DNA from: Collinsella sp.
GTDB taxonomy: Bacteria > Actinomycetota > Coriobacteriia > Coriobacteriales > Coriobacteriaceae
Assembly (NCBI GenBank): GCA_018378775.1
Contig: JAGZWV010000008.1
Coordinates: 13,336-77,335 of the forward strand
Length of the DNA stretch: 64,000 nucleotides
Direction: 5' to 3'
The translations under genes were made by a program, and so were the position numbers. Below, piece by piece: positions 9,071 to 16,804 of this stretch (positions are counted from its first letter, which is position 1; each line of letters starts with the position of its first letter). Under the pieces are notes generated by a model. It worked only from the letters and a program-made list of their open reading frames with translations, was not told the origin of the DNA and searched no databases.

Positions 9071-9111
9071 TTTGCCCCATCACGTCGCTGCATGATTGCT
9101 CAAACGATAAC

Positions 9112-9139
9112 GGCCCGCCTCACGTTTGTGGGGCGGGCC
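9112..9139. terminator. Convergent terminator (degV / TIM-barrel gene)
   Basis: GGCCCGCC pairs with GGCGGGCC over a 12-base loop. It sits between two convergent genes and is followed by TTGCTGTT on the plus strand, so it probably serves degV. A flanking AACG...CGTTA-like pairing may extend it for use by the minus-strand gene. Confidence 0.7.
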
Positions 9140-9151
9140 TTGCTGTTACGA

Positions 9152-10243
9152 TTAGCGTTTCTTTCCGCGGAAGAAGAAGCCGTGCAGTGACGGCTTGAGG
9201 CCGCGGTTGGCGCGATGCTCCTCGACGCGCTCGTGGATCGAAGCGACGCGCTCGATGACTTCGTCGGGAATCGGCACATCGGGATTCATGTTCTCGACCT
9301 GGCTGACCTCGGCGGCGGCGACCTGGTCGATAATGGGCACATCGTCGCGCGAGATGACAGGTGTGGCTTCTTCCTTCATCTTGCGATAACGCTGCATCAT
9401 GTCGGTCTGTAGCTGCTGTGCCGAAGGCGGCGTCCAGATGATGGCGTTGGCGCCGGCGGCGATGGTCTCACGGATGCTCTCGGGCGTCTTGCCGCCCGGC
9501 GCGATGAGCGGCAGGTTGGGATAGTGCTCGCGCAGTTCACGCAGGACCTGGGGCGTGTTTTTGCCGGCGGCGATGTTGAGAATCTTGGCTCCGGCGCGCA
9601 CTTTGGCATGCGCATCGTCGTCGCAACGTACGACCGTGGCGATGACGGGGATGTCGGCGATGTTGGTGATGTGCTCGACCATCTCGGCAGTAGCGGGGGA
9701 GTTGACCACGCAGCCCGCCGCGCCCTGCATCTCGGAGACGGCTGCCATCTGCACGGAGCGCTTACCGGTCGTAGTTCCGCCGCCCACGCCTACAAAGACC
9801 GGGCACTCGGCGACGGTCAGCAGCGCTTGCGTAATGGCGGGCTGCGGCGTGAAAGGGTAGACCGCAAAAACGGCATCGGCGTTGGAGTTGCGGATAACCG
9901 CGACATCGGTAGTGTAAATGAGCGACTTGATGCGGCGGCCGAAGAGCGTGAAGCCGCTGGCCTCCTCGATCTCGTCGGGCATGCGAAGAGCAGCCTTGCG
10001 CAGACGTCCGTCGATGGGCAGGGGCTCCATGGGGAGCAGTCCGTTGGGGGTCACGGCTACCTGGGGCTCGGTGAACTCGTCTGCGAGCTCGACCTCGGAG
10101 AAATCGACCGAGGCGACGATGTCCTCGTGAACCTCGGCGGGTACATCGATGGGAGCTTGGTCGTTTGCCGCGGCAGGCGTGTCGAAGGAGCTGGTGCCGA
10201 CAAAGGCGTCGACGCGTTCGTTTAGGTCGTTGAGGGTATCCAT
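9152..10243 (-). CDS. TIM-barrel-like protein of unknown function
   Basis: 363 residues. The N-terminal ~70 residues are acidic and low-complexity (Asp/Glu/Ala/Val). The central part (about 95-310) looks like a phosphate-binding alpha/beta barrel: PVFVGVGGGTTTGKRSVQM, VNSPATAEMVEHI, DIPVIATVV, GAKILNIAAG, and PLIAPGGKTPESIRETIAAG followed by ANAIIWTPPS, the last two resembling strand 7/8 phosphate-gripping loops. The C-terminal tail is charged and ends GFFFRGKKR. I do not recognise a specific enzyme; KDPG-aldolase-like or HisA/ThiE-like barrels are possible relatives. The ribosome-binding site is weak (GAG at close spacing). It is likely transcribed on its own. Confidence 0.7.
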   Translation of the reverse strand: MDTLNDLNERVDAFVGTSSFDTPAAANDQAPIDVPAEVHEDIVASVDFSEVELADEFTEPQVAVTPNGLLPMEPLPIDGRLRKAALRMPDEIEEASGFTLFGRRIKSLIYTTDVAVIRNSNADAVFAVYPFTPQPAITQALLTVAECPVFVGVGGGTTTGKRSVQMAAVSEMQGAAGCVVNSPATAEMVEHITNIADIPVIATVVRCDDDAHAKVRAGAKILNIAAGKNTPQVLRELREHYPNLPLIAPGGKTPESIRETIAAGANAIIWTPPSAQQLQTDMMQRYRKMKEEATPVISRDDVPIIDQVAAAEVSQVENMNPDVPIPDEVIERVASIHERVEEHRANRGLKPSLHGFFFRGKKR

Positions 10244-10434
10244 GGAGGCTCGATTCTATGCGATGGTGGCCGGCGCGATGCAGCCGGAATTGCGAATGCT
10301 AAATCGTTTGACGAGTTGATTTTTCCCCGCCGCACCATCCGTTAGACCGAAGGGCGGGAGAACGTGAAGGAGCTGTGGTGGCGAGGATCGAGGTGCTATC
10401 TTGAAAGTCCCGTTTAAAAGAGAGGTGACGCGGT

Positions 10435-10605
10435 ATGGAATTGACAGCAATGTTTGGCTCGATTGGCCTGTGCGTGGGCGCAATCGTTGCCGCCGCGGTC
10501 ATCTACTTTGTGGTCACGGCCATTAAGGGCAAAAGGGCCGAACGCAAGGAGCGCGCGATGCTTAAACAGCATCGCGACCAGCAGGGCAAACGCGCACAGA
10601 GATAG
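10435..10605 (+). CDS. Small single-pass membrane protein (56 aa)
   Basis: An ATG follows AGAGAGGTGACGCGGT and opens 56 codons ending in TAG. Residues 8-30 form one hydrophobic helix (GSIGLCVGAIVAAAVIYFVV), followed by a strongly basic tail (KGKRAERKER, then KQHRDQQGKRAQR). The codon use matches its neighbours. The positive tail predicts an N-out/C-in topology. It lies alone between two minus-strand genes, with about 190 bases on its 5-prime side. No family recognised. Confidence 0.65.
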   Translation: MELTAMFGSIGLCVGAIVAAAVIYFVVTAIKGKRAERKERAMLKQHRDQQGKRAQR

Positions 10606-10629
10606 CTTGTTGAGTTTTTGATCCGTGCG

Positions 10630-11733
10630 CTAGCTGCGTTTTCGGATCAGGGCAATGTAGAAGCCCTCAAAATCGCGGCTAGGCGGAATGGTCAGCGTGC
10701 CGGGCATACCGTTGGCGATGGCCGAGACATGGCCGGCGGCGATGGCCTCGGTGAGGGCGTTGCACTCGATATGCGGCTCCTCGCCGGCATCCTGGGCGCG
10801 ACGCGCTTCACTTTCGCTCGGTGTGCCGTCGAGGGGGATAAGCTCGCAATCCATGTGCTTGTCGAGGGCCTCTTGCAGGGCGTCCTCGTTTTCCTGCGGC
10901 ATGATCGAACAGGTGGAATAGACGAGCGTGCCGCCCGGTTTGAGGGCTCCCATGGCGCGGTCCAGAAGCGCGCGCTGCGAGCGGGCGCACTTGACGAGCA
11001 GCTGCTCGGTGAGGCCGCGCAGGCTTTTCTCGTTGCCACTGATGACGGTGCCCGTGCCGGTGCAGGGAGCGTCGAGCAGGATGCGGTCAAAGCGGAAGAA
11101 CTCGTCGAGCTCGCGTGCGTCGATGCGCATGACGGGCACGTTTTTGGCACCTTGGCGGTGGAGGTTGGACTCAAGCTTTTCGGCGCGGGGAATGCTCATC
11201 TCGCAGGCCGTGAGGTGTGCCTGGCCCTGGGTGAGGGCGGCGATCTGCGTCGTCTTGCCGCCAGGGGCTGCGCACATGTCCAGGATGTCCTCGCCTGCCT
11301 GGGCGCCCAGGACCAACGGCGGCATCATGGATGACAGGCTCTGCAGGTAGATTTTGCCGTCGCGGTAGATGTCGAGATCCCACAGATCTGAAACCTGGGC
11401 CTTGGGCAGGATAAAGGCGTCCGGATACCAGGTAACGGTTTGGTGGGCGATGCAGGCGGCATCGAGCGCCGCAGCGATGTCCTCGGCGGTCGCCTTGAGC
11501 GTGTTGGCGCGCAGCGTGACCGGGCGTGTGGCCGCGGCGCCGAAGCCCTCGATCATGAGCTTGGCATCGGCGGGCGCATAGGCGCCGGCGACCGTGTCGA
11601 CCATAAAGCGCGGCAGGTCGGCGGCGCAGGGAAGGGCGGCAAGCTGGTCGGAAAGCTCGGTAGCAGCAAACTGCCTGAGCTTGAGCTCGGCCTTGACCTG
11701 CTTTTTCTGCTTACGACGACGCGGCTTGGACAT
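10630..11733 (-). CDS. RsmB/NOL1/NSUN-type RNA m5C methyltransferase
   Basis: 367 residues. It shows the class motifs in order: RANTLK in the N-terminal half, the SAM-binding DMCAAPGGKTTQ, DARELDEF, DAPCTGTG (motif IV cysteine) and VYSTCSIMPQENE (motif VI catalytic cysteine). The length is close to RsmF/NSUN-like enzymes lacking the long RsmB N-terminal RNA-binding domain. It transfers a methyl group from SAM to C5 of cytosine in rRNA or tRNA; which nucleotide is modified cannot be told. The basic start (SKPRRRKQKKQ) fits RNA binding. It lies 59 bases downstream of the methionyl-tRNA synthetase gene on the same strand, so co-transcription is likely. Confidence 0.9.
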   Translation of the reverse strand: MSKPRRRKQKKQVKAELKLRQFAATELSDQLAALPCAADLPRFMVDTVAGAYAPADAKLMIEGFGAAATRPVTLRANTLKATAEDIAAALDAACIAHQTVTWYPDAFILPKAQVSDLWDLDIYRDGKIYLQSLSSMMPPLVLGAQAGEDILDMCAAPGGKTTQIAALTQGQAHLTACEMSIPRAEKLESNLHRQGAKNVPVMRIDARELDEFFRFDRILLDAPCTGTGTVISGNEKSLRGLTEQLLVKCARSQRALLDRAMGALKPGGTLVYSTCSIMPQENEDALQEALDKHMDCELIPLDGTPSESEARRAQDAGEEPHIECNALTEAIAAGHVSAIANGMPGTLTIPPSRDFEGFYIALIRKRS

Positions 11734-11792
11734 CCGTCTTTCCTTCCCGTCCCAAATTGACTACTTTCCGGGCACGCCGCTGCTGGCGTGCT

Positions 11793-13943
11793 TTAGTACT
11801 GGCTCTCGTGCTTGCTAAAGAAGTCGAAGCGCGGGGGCAGCGGCTTCACGCGGTGCTCGCCGGGCTTCTCGCCCAGGCTCTCCACAAACTCGTCCGTGGA
11901 GGCAAAGATGTTATCCCAGCTAAAGAACGCGACCGGGTCGACGTCGAAGTACTCGCAGATGAGCTCGCAGCCGGCCGGCACAATACCGTGCATGAGCACG
12001 GTCGCCACGCGCAGCTCGGTAAAGGCGTCGACCAGGGCCTGCGTCATGGCGGCGTTGGCTGGCTCGCCCTCGAGCTTGTTGGCGGCCTTGGAGGCGTCGC
12101 TCCAGCGCTTGTTGGCGGCGCGCAGGTAGTCGTCGCACACGGCAAGCGCGCGGTGCGTCTCGAACTTGTACATGGCCTGCTCAAAGGCGAGGGCGGCCTG
12201 CTCGGCAGCCTCGACCACGGCGGCAGAGGCGGCGCCGGCGGGAATGCAACCGTTGCGATAGGGGCTCTCGTCGCCCTCCTTGACGGCGACGCCGTAGAAG
12301 CAGCTGCGGGCCAAGCGGTTGAACACGCCGGTCAGCAGCGCGCTCTCCTTAAGGGCCGGATCGATGACGCGCTTGTCGTCGCAGGCGCGCACCTCGTTGC
12401 CGTCCTTGTCCTTGCCGGTCACACGTGTGTCGTATGCCTTGGGGCTAAAGCTCACCGGCTTCTCGGACAGGCCGAGCGACAGCCAATGCGCGCGCATCTG
12501 CTCGCAGGTGTAGTGGTTGAGCAGGTCGTCTGCCGGCGGGGGAGGCGTCTGCGAGGACGAGCTGGCCTTTTTGCCCATGTAGAGCAGGTGGTAGCAGGCG
12601 CTGACGGTGCTCTGCGTAAGGTCCCAACCCAGGGCCTCCCACATGGCGGTCTGCGCGATGCAGTAGAAGTAGATGTTGTCCTGACCGATGAACTGGTAGA
12701 TCTGTGCGTCATCTGAGCACCACCAGTCGCGCCAGTCGAGCGAGCTGTGCTGGTAGGTGGGCGCGGGGACCTGCGTGGAATCGGCGGCGGGCTCGCCCAT
12801 GAGGGCGGCATCCTGGGCGGCGACGCCCTCGGTTACGCCGGCGGCTCGGGCGTCGCGGGCGAGTACAGTGCGGGTGTAACTGATGGGTGCCCACAGGCTC
12901 TCGGGCCAGCACCAGCAGGTGACGTCGGAGACGCCATCGACCTCGGGCACCGGAACGCCCCAGTCGATGTTGCCGGTGATGCGGAAGGGCACGAGCGCCT
13001 TGCCGCTGCGGAAGCGCACGCCACCGTTGGCGAGCACCGCGTGGGCATCGTCGCGCTCCTTCCAGCTGGGGAAGGTGACGGTAAAGCTGCTCTTGTTGCC
13101 CTCGGGCTCCAGGACGGTGTGCTCGGGAAGCTGATCCTCGACGGCATCGAAGGCCTCGCGGAACTTGTTCTGGATATAGAGCTGTGCCGGCAGCAGCCAC
13201 TCCTCCATGGTCTTGGAGACCACGGAGCGAACCTGCGGGTTCTGGGCGAGCTTGGCGGTATAGGTCTTCATAAAGTCGAGGTAGGCCGGCAGGTCGAAGT
13301 AGAGGTTGTCGACCGGGCGCAGCTCGGGCACCTCGCCGGTGAGCTGGCTCTTGGGCGCGATGAGCTCCTCGGGCTCAAACTGGTGGCCCAGGTCGCACTC
13401 GTCGGCATAGGCCTTCTCGGACTTGCAGCCCTGGATGGGGCAGCGGCCGATCACCTGGCGGCCGTTGAGGAACGTGCCGGCCTTGGCGTCGTAGAACTGC
13501 AGCGTGGAGCGCTTGGAGATGGTGCCCTGCTCATGCAGGCGCTCGATAATCTCGGCGGTCACTTCGTTGTGAATCTGCGCAGCCGGCTCAAGGCCCGAGC
13601 CGCCGTAGATATCGCAGCTGATGTTGTAGTTGTTGAGGGTCGCTGCTTGGCGGGAGTGATTGGACTCGACGTACTCGTTAATGGACTTGTCGTAGCCCTC
13701 GTTCTCCTTGAGCTTGCGGTAGCTCTCCATGATGGGCGAGCCGTAGCAGTCGGTGCCCGAGGTGAAGATGACGTTCTCGCGGCCCAGACGGTCGCGCAGG
13801 AAGCGGGCGAAGAAGTCGGCCGGGACAAAGACGCCGCCGACGTGGCCAAAGTGAAGGCCCTTGTTGCCGTAGGGCTCGCCGGCGGTAACGATGGCGCGGC
13901 GAGGCCAGCTGGGACGGTCGTTCATGGAGTATTTTGATGCCAT
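11793..13943 (-). CDS. metG: Methionyl-tRNA synthetase (atypical KMSKS loop)
   Basis: 716 residues from the ATG after GCGAAGGAGTCCC; a start at 14036 has no such signal. Class I synthetase signatures: HFGHVGG (residues 31-37) as the HIGH motif, a Cys cluster (CPIQGC...CDLGH) at the position of the MetRS zinc knuckle, PKSQLTGEVPELR, and a C-terminal helical anticodon-binding region. It charges tRNA-Met in the cytoplasm. The oddity is the second catalytic motif: where MetRS normally has KMSKS, the sequence reads GKKASSSSQTPPPP (456 onward), and the first motif block reads GTDCYGSPIMESY instead of the usual DDxHGT. No other MetRS is in the window; it may be a divergent main enzyme or a paralogue. 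Confidence 0.85.
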   Translation of the reverse strand: MASKYSMNDRPSWPRRAIVTAGEPYGNKGLHFGHVGGVFVPADFFARFLRDRLGRENVIFTSGTDCYGSPIMESYRKLKENEGYDKSINEYVESNHSRQAATLNNYNISCDIYGGSGLEPAAQIHNEVTAEIIERLHEQGTISKRSTLQFYDAKAGTFLNGRQVIGRCPIQGCKSEKAYADECDLGHQFEPEELIAPKSQLTGEVPELRPVDNLYFDLPAYLDFMKTYTAKLAQNPQVRSVVSKTMEEWLLPAQLYIQNKFREAFDAVEDQLPEHTVLEPEGNKSSFTVTFPSWKERDDAHAVLANGGVRFRSGKALVPFRITGNIDWGVPVPEVDGVSDVTCWCWPESLWAPISYTRTVLARDARAAGVTEGVAAQDAALMGEPAADSTQVPAPTYQHSSLDWRDWWCSDDAQIYQFIGQDNIYFYCIAQTAMWEALGWDLTQSTVSACYHLLYMGKKASSSSQTPPPPADDLLNHYTCEQMRAHWLSLGLSEKPVSFSPKAYDTRVTGKDKDGNEVRACDDKRVIDPALKESALLTGVFNRLARSCFYGVAVKEGDESPYRNGCIPAGAASAAVVEAAEQAALAFEQAMYKFETHRALAVCDDYLRAANKRWSDASKAANKLEGEPANAAMTQALVDAFTELRVATVLMHGIVPAGCELICEYFDVDPVAFFSWDNIFASTDEFVESLGEKPGEHRVKPLPPRFDFFSKHESQY

Positions 13944-14075
13944 GGGACTCCTTCGCATATGGTGAGAGCGCGGCCGGGCGCAAGGCTTGGCGACGCGGTG
14001 GTCAATTCGTGCATATCGTTCGACATTATCGCACATGCGGGCGGGTGCGTGGCAGGGGCGCTATCCTAAGATGCT

Positions 14076-14642
14076 ATGAATGAGATTTCCAACATACATG
14101 CGTTTGAAGACGAGGATTTTCTGCACGCTTGCTTCGTGTGGGGGATGGTCGTCGTCGGCGTGTTTGCCGTGTGCCTGGTGCCGGTGTTTATGCTGCTGGG
14201 CGGGCCTGCGGATCTGGATGCGGCTGACGCGGGCGGCTGGATGGCTGTTGTGGGCTGGATAGTCGGCTTGGCTGCGATCTCAATGGCGTCGTTCGCCGTG
14301 CACGAGCTGGTGCACGCGGTGTTCTTTAAGCTGCTGGCGCCTGCGGGCGCGAAGGTGACCTTTGGGGCGAATCGCGAGACGGCGATGATCTATGCCTGCG
14401 CCGAGGGGATTGTGTATTCGCGCCGGCGGTATATGGCAATTTGCCTGGCGCCGACGGTTGTTGTGACGACAGCGTTTGCCCTGGGGTTTGCGTTTTCGGG
14501 CTATCCGCTGCTGTGCTATCTGGCTGCCGGCTTGCATTTGTCGGGCTGTGTAGGCGACTGGTATTACGTGCGGACCATTTTGCGCGACCGCCGCATTGTC
14601 GCCTGCGAGGATACGTCCTTTGGCGTGCGCTTTTTTGGGTGA
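14076..14642 (+). CDS. DUF3267-type putative zinc metalloprotease (membrane)
   Basis: 188 residues with about four hydrophobic helices. The second helix region runs into HELVHAVFF (residues 76-84), an HExxH zinc-binding motif of the site-2-protease-like DUF3267 family. Later helices are at about 120-150. A distal Asp (GDWYYV) could be the third zinc ligand, as in related intramembrane proteases. Substrate unknown. Its stop codon is followed immediately by the ribosome-binding site of queH, so the two are probably co-transcribed, without an obvious functional link. Confidence 0.72.
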   Translation: MNEISNIHAFEDEDFLHACFVWGMVVVGVFAVCLVPVFMLLGGPADLDAADAGGWMAVVGWIVGLAAISMASFAVHELVHAVFFKLLAPAGAKVTFGANRETAMIYACAEGIVYSRRRYMAICLAPTVVVTTAFALGFAFSGYPLLCYLAAGLHLSGCVGDWYYVRTILRDRRIVACEDTSFGVRFFG

Positions 14643-14652
14643 GGAGATGTCG

Positions 14653-15228
14653 ATGAAGCCGTTGTTGCTGCATGCGTGCTGTGCACCATGCTCGCTTGAG
14701 CCGGTTCGCCTGCTGCGCGAGGAGGGGTTTGAGCCCACGATTTGCTGGACCAACCCCAATATTCAACCGCGCGATGAATGGCAGCGCCGCTTGGACGAGC
14801 TGCGCCGGTGGTGTGCCGATGGCGACATCGAGCTCATCGAGGCAGGGGAGGACCGTGAGCGCTGGGAGACCGGCGTGGCACCGCTGGGTGCCGATCGGCC
14901 TCGTCGCTGTCGCGCGTGCTATGCCCTGCGCTTGGCCGAGGCATGCCGCGTGGCCCAGGAGCGCGGGTTTGAGTTTGTGGGCACGACGCTCGCCGTCTCG
15001 CCGTACCAGCTGTTCGATACCTGCAATGACGTGCTTGAGCGCTTGGCGGCGGCACATGGGCTCACCCCGGTGATTCGCGATTTTCGCCCGTATTACCCCG
15101 AGGCGACACGCCGTTCGCGCGAGCTTGGCATGTATCGGCAGAACTACTGTGGTTGCCGCTTCTCGGCTGTCGAGGCAGCCATGGACCGCGCCCGCATCCG
15201 TGACGAGCGCAAAGCTGCCAAAAAGTAG
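14653..15228 (+). CDS. queH: Epoxyqueuosine reductase QueH
   Basis: 191 residues. The start at 14653 is preferred because GAGGAG lies 6 bases upstream; the ATG at 14647 abuts that site. The family (formerly DUF208) features are visible: HACCAPC (7-13), CWTNPNIQP, CRACYALRL, TTLAVSPYQ and NYCGC near the C-terminus. These cysteines hold the iron-sulfur cluster and adjacent metal. QueH reduces epoxyqueuosine to queuosine in tRNA anticodons. It replaces QueG, and the next gene, queA, supplies its substrate, so the pair performs the last two steps of queuosine synthesis. Confidence 0.95.
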   Translation: MKPLLLHACCAPCSLEPVRLLREEGFEPTICWTNPNIQPRDEWQRRLDELRRWCADGDIELIEAGEDRERWETGVAPLGADRPRRCRACYALRLAEACRVAQERGFEFVGTTLAVSPYQLFDTCNDVLERLAAAHGLTPVIRDFRPYYPEATRRSRELGMYRQNYCGCRFSAVEAAMDRARIRDERKAAKK

Positions 15229-15292
15229 TTCATTTGGGACGTCAGCCTGCTAGGATGTAGAGCGGACTTTAGCTATATAAGGAGTATCCGAC

Positions 15293-16510
15293 GTGTCTAT
15301 GCGTACCGATGATTTTGACTATAACCTTCCTGAGGAACTGATTGCCCAGGCTCCTGCCGAGCCGCGCGACTCCTGCCGACTGCTGGTGGTGGATCGCAAG
15401 GGCTCCCAGGCGGGGACGCCGCTGGAGCACGGCGGTACCGTTGAGCACCGCATCTTCCGCGACATCATCGACTATATCGAGCCGGGCGACGTGCTCGTCA
15501 TCAACAAGACGCGCGTGATGCCGGCCCGCCTGATCGGTCGCAAAGCCGGCTCGGGTGGCGTGGTCGAGACGCTGCTGCTCAAGCGCCGCGAGGACGTGGA
15601 TCCGCTGGGCCATGTTTGGGAGTGCCTGGTCAAGCCGGGCAAGCGCCTGAAGCCCGGTGCTCAGATTGAGTATCGCGCCGGTGGCGCCCATGCGCCCGAG
15701 GGGGCTCCCGTGGTGCTGACGGCCGCGGTCATCGACTTTGTCACCGATAGCCGCGGTGGCCGTCTGGTGCGCTTTGAGCCGGCCGGTTGCAATGCCGCCG
15801 GCGAGCCGCGCACGATCGACGAGGCCATCCATGCCGCCGGTCACGTGCCGCTGCCGCCCTACATTACCGATTATGAGGGCGATCCCGAGAAGTACCAGAC
15901 CGTCTACGCCATGAAGGAGGAGCACTCGGCTGCCGCTCCTACGGCTGGTCTGCACTTTACTCCCGAGCTCATGGCCGCTATCGAGGCCAAGGGTGCCAAG
16001 TTTGCCGCCGTCGAGCTCGAGGTGGGCATTGATACCTTCCGCTTGGTGGAGGAGGACGACCCTACGCAGCACGTCATGCACACCGAGCGCTACCACGTGT
16101 CGCAGGAGGTTGTCGACGCCGTGCATAAGGCCAAGGCCGAGGGTCATCGTGTGATCGCCGTCGGCACTACCGCGGTGCGCTCGCTCGAGAGCGCGTTTGA
16201 CGCGGACGCGCCGGTGTCCGATCCGGCCGTGACGGCGCGCTATTTTGAAGGCCGCGAGGACGGGGCCGATACGCTTGGCCGCGGTGACATCGTGGTGCGC
16301 GAGAACGCCACGACGCAGCTTTACCTCATGCCCGGCTCGACCTATCACGTGGTCGATGCGCTGATCACGAACTTCCACGTGCCGCGCTCCACGCTCATGA
16401 TGCTCGTGAGCGCGCTTGCCACCCGCGACCAGATCATGGATGCCTACGCCGCCGCCATCGAGGAGCGCTACCGCTTCTTCAGCTTTGGTGACGCGATGCT
16501 CATTTGTTAG
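15293..16510 (+). CDS. queA: SAM:tRNA ribosyltransferase-isomerase QueA
   Basis: 405 residues from a GTG 8 bases after AAGGAG. Motifs are canonical: DFDYNLPEELIAQAP at the start, DVLVINKTRVMPARL, HVPLPPYI, EHSAAAPTAGLHFT, VGTTAVRSLES, and NFHVPRSTLMMLVSA. It transfers and rearranges the ribose of SAM onto preQ1-modified tRNA to give epoxyqueuosine, which QueH (64 bases upstream) then reduces. It has an insert between about 135 and 190 relative to minimal QueA proteins. A structured repeat begins within its stop codon, and an IS element follows. Confidence 0.97.
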   Translation: MSMRTDDFDYNLPEELIAQAPAEPRDSCRLLVVDRKGSQAGTPLEHGGTVEHRIFRDIIDYIEPGDVLVINKTRVMPARLIGRKAGSGGVVETLLLKRREDVDPLGHVWECLVKPGKRLKPGAQIEYRAGGAHAPEGAPVVLTAAVIDFVTDSRGGRLVRFEPAGCNAAGEPRTIDEAIHAAGHVPLPPYITDYEGDPEKYQTVYAMKEEHSAAAPTAGLHFTPELMAAIEAKGAKFAAVELEVGIDTFRLVEEDDPTQHVMHTERYHVSQEVVDAVHKAKAEGHRVIAVGTTAVRSLESAFDADAPVSDPAVTARYFEGREDGADTLGRGDIVVRENATTQLYLMPGSTYHVVDALITNFHVPRSTLMMLVSALATRDQIMDAYAAAIEERYRFFSFGDAMLIC

Positions 16511-16652
16511 TTACGCGGTTTTACCAAACCGCGTAACCAGTCGACGCTGCAAACGCCCCCAAGCGGCAATCTGACGTTCAATCGTCGGTCGCGTACAAAA
16601 GTACGCTTCCCTCCTCTTTCACGTCACCTTGCTCGCTTAGGGGCGTTTTCGC
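16510..16652 (+). repeat. Structured 3-prime element, copy 1 (after queA)
   Basis: It starts with the last base of the queA stop codon. Hairpin 1 is GTTACGCGGTT/AACCGCGTAAC (16510-16537). Then comes GTCGACGCTGC, shared with the other copies, and a long outer stem: left arm 16549-16569 and right arm 16629-16652. Inside the outer stem is a different small hairpin (GCGTAC AAAA GTACGC, 16591-16606) rather than the terminator hairpin of copies 2 and 3. The architecture is the same as at 43068 and 59280, but most of the sequence has diverged. Confidence 0.75.
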
Positions 16653-16655
16653 TCA

Positions 16656-16668
16656 TATGACCCAATCC
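16656..16668. repeat. IS terminal inverted repeat (transposase 3-prime side)
   Basis: TATGACCCAATCC is the exact reverse complement of the sequence at 18038-18050. It lies 3 bases past the right arm of the structured element after queA. Confidence 0.85.
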
Positions 16669-16686
16669 GCTGTCAAGAGCCACAAT

Positions 16687-16722
16687 GGCCCCGCCGACCG
16701 CTTGCAATCGGTCGGCGGGGCC
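16687..16722 (-). ncRNA. Strong hairpin in the IS noncoding end (bridge-RNA candidate part)
   Basis: A 14-bp perfect stem (GGCCCCGCCGACCG with its complement) and an 8-base loop, with no T-run on either side, so it is not a simple terminator. In IS1111-type elements the bridge RNA lies in the noncoding segment downstream of the transposase, which is where this hairpin is. Assignment as part of such an RNA is inference. Confidence 0.4.
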
Positions 16723-16804
16723 TCGCATGCGGCCGCTGCCGCGCGCCCAGCGAAAGCGGGGGTATCCCCGAAGGCTGCCCGGCTCGCCGGGACGGGGGCT
16801 ATGT

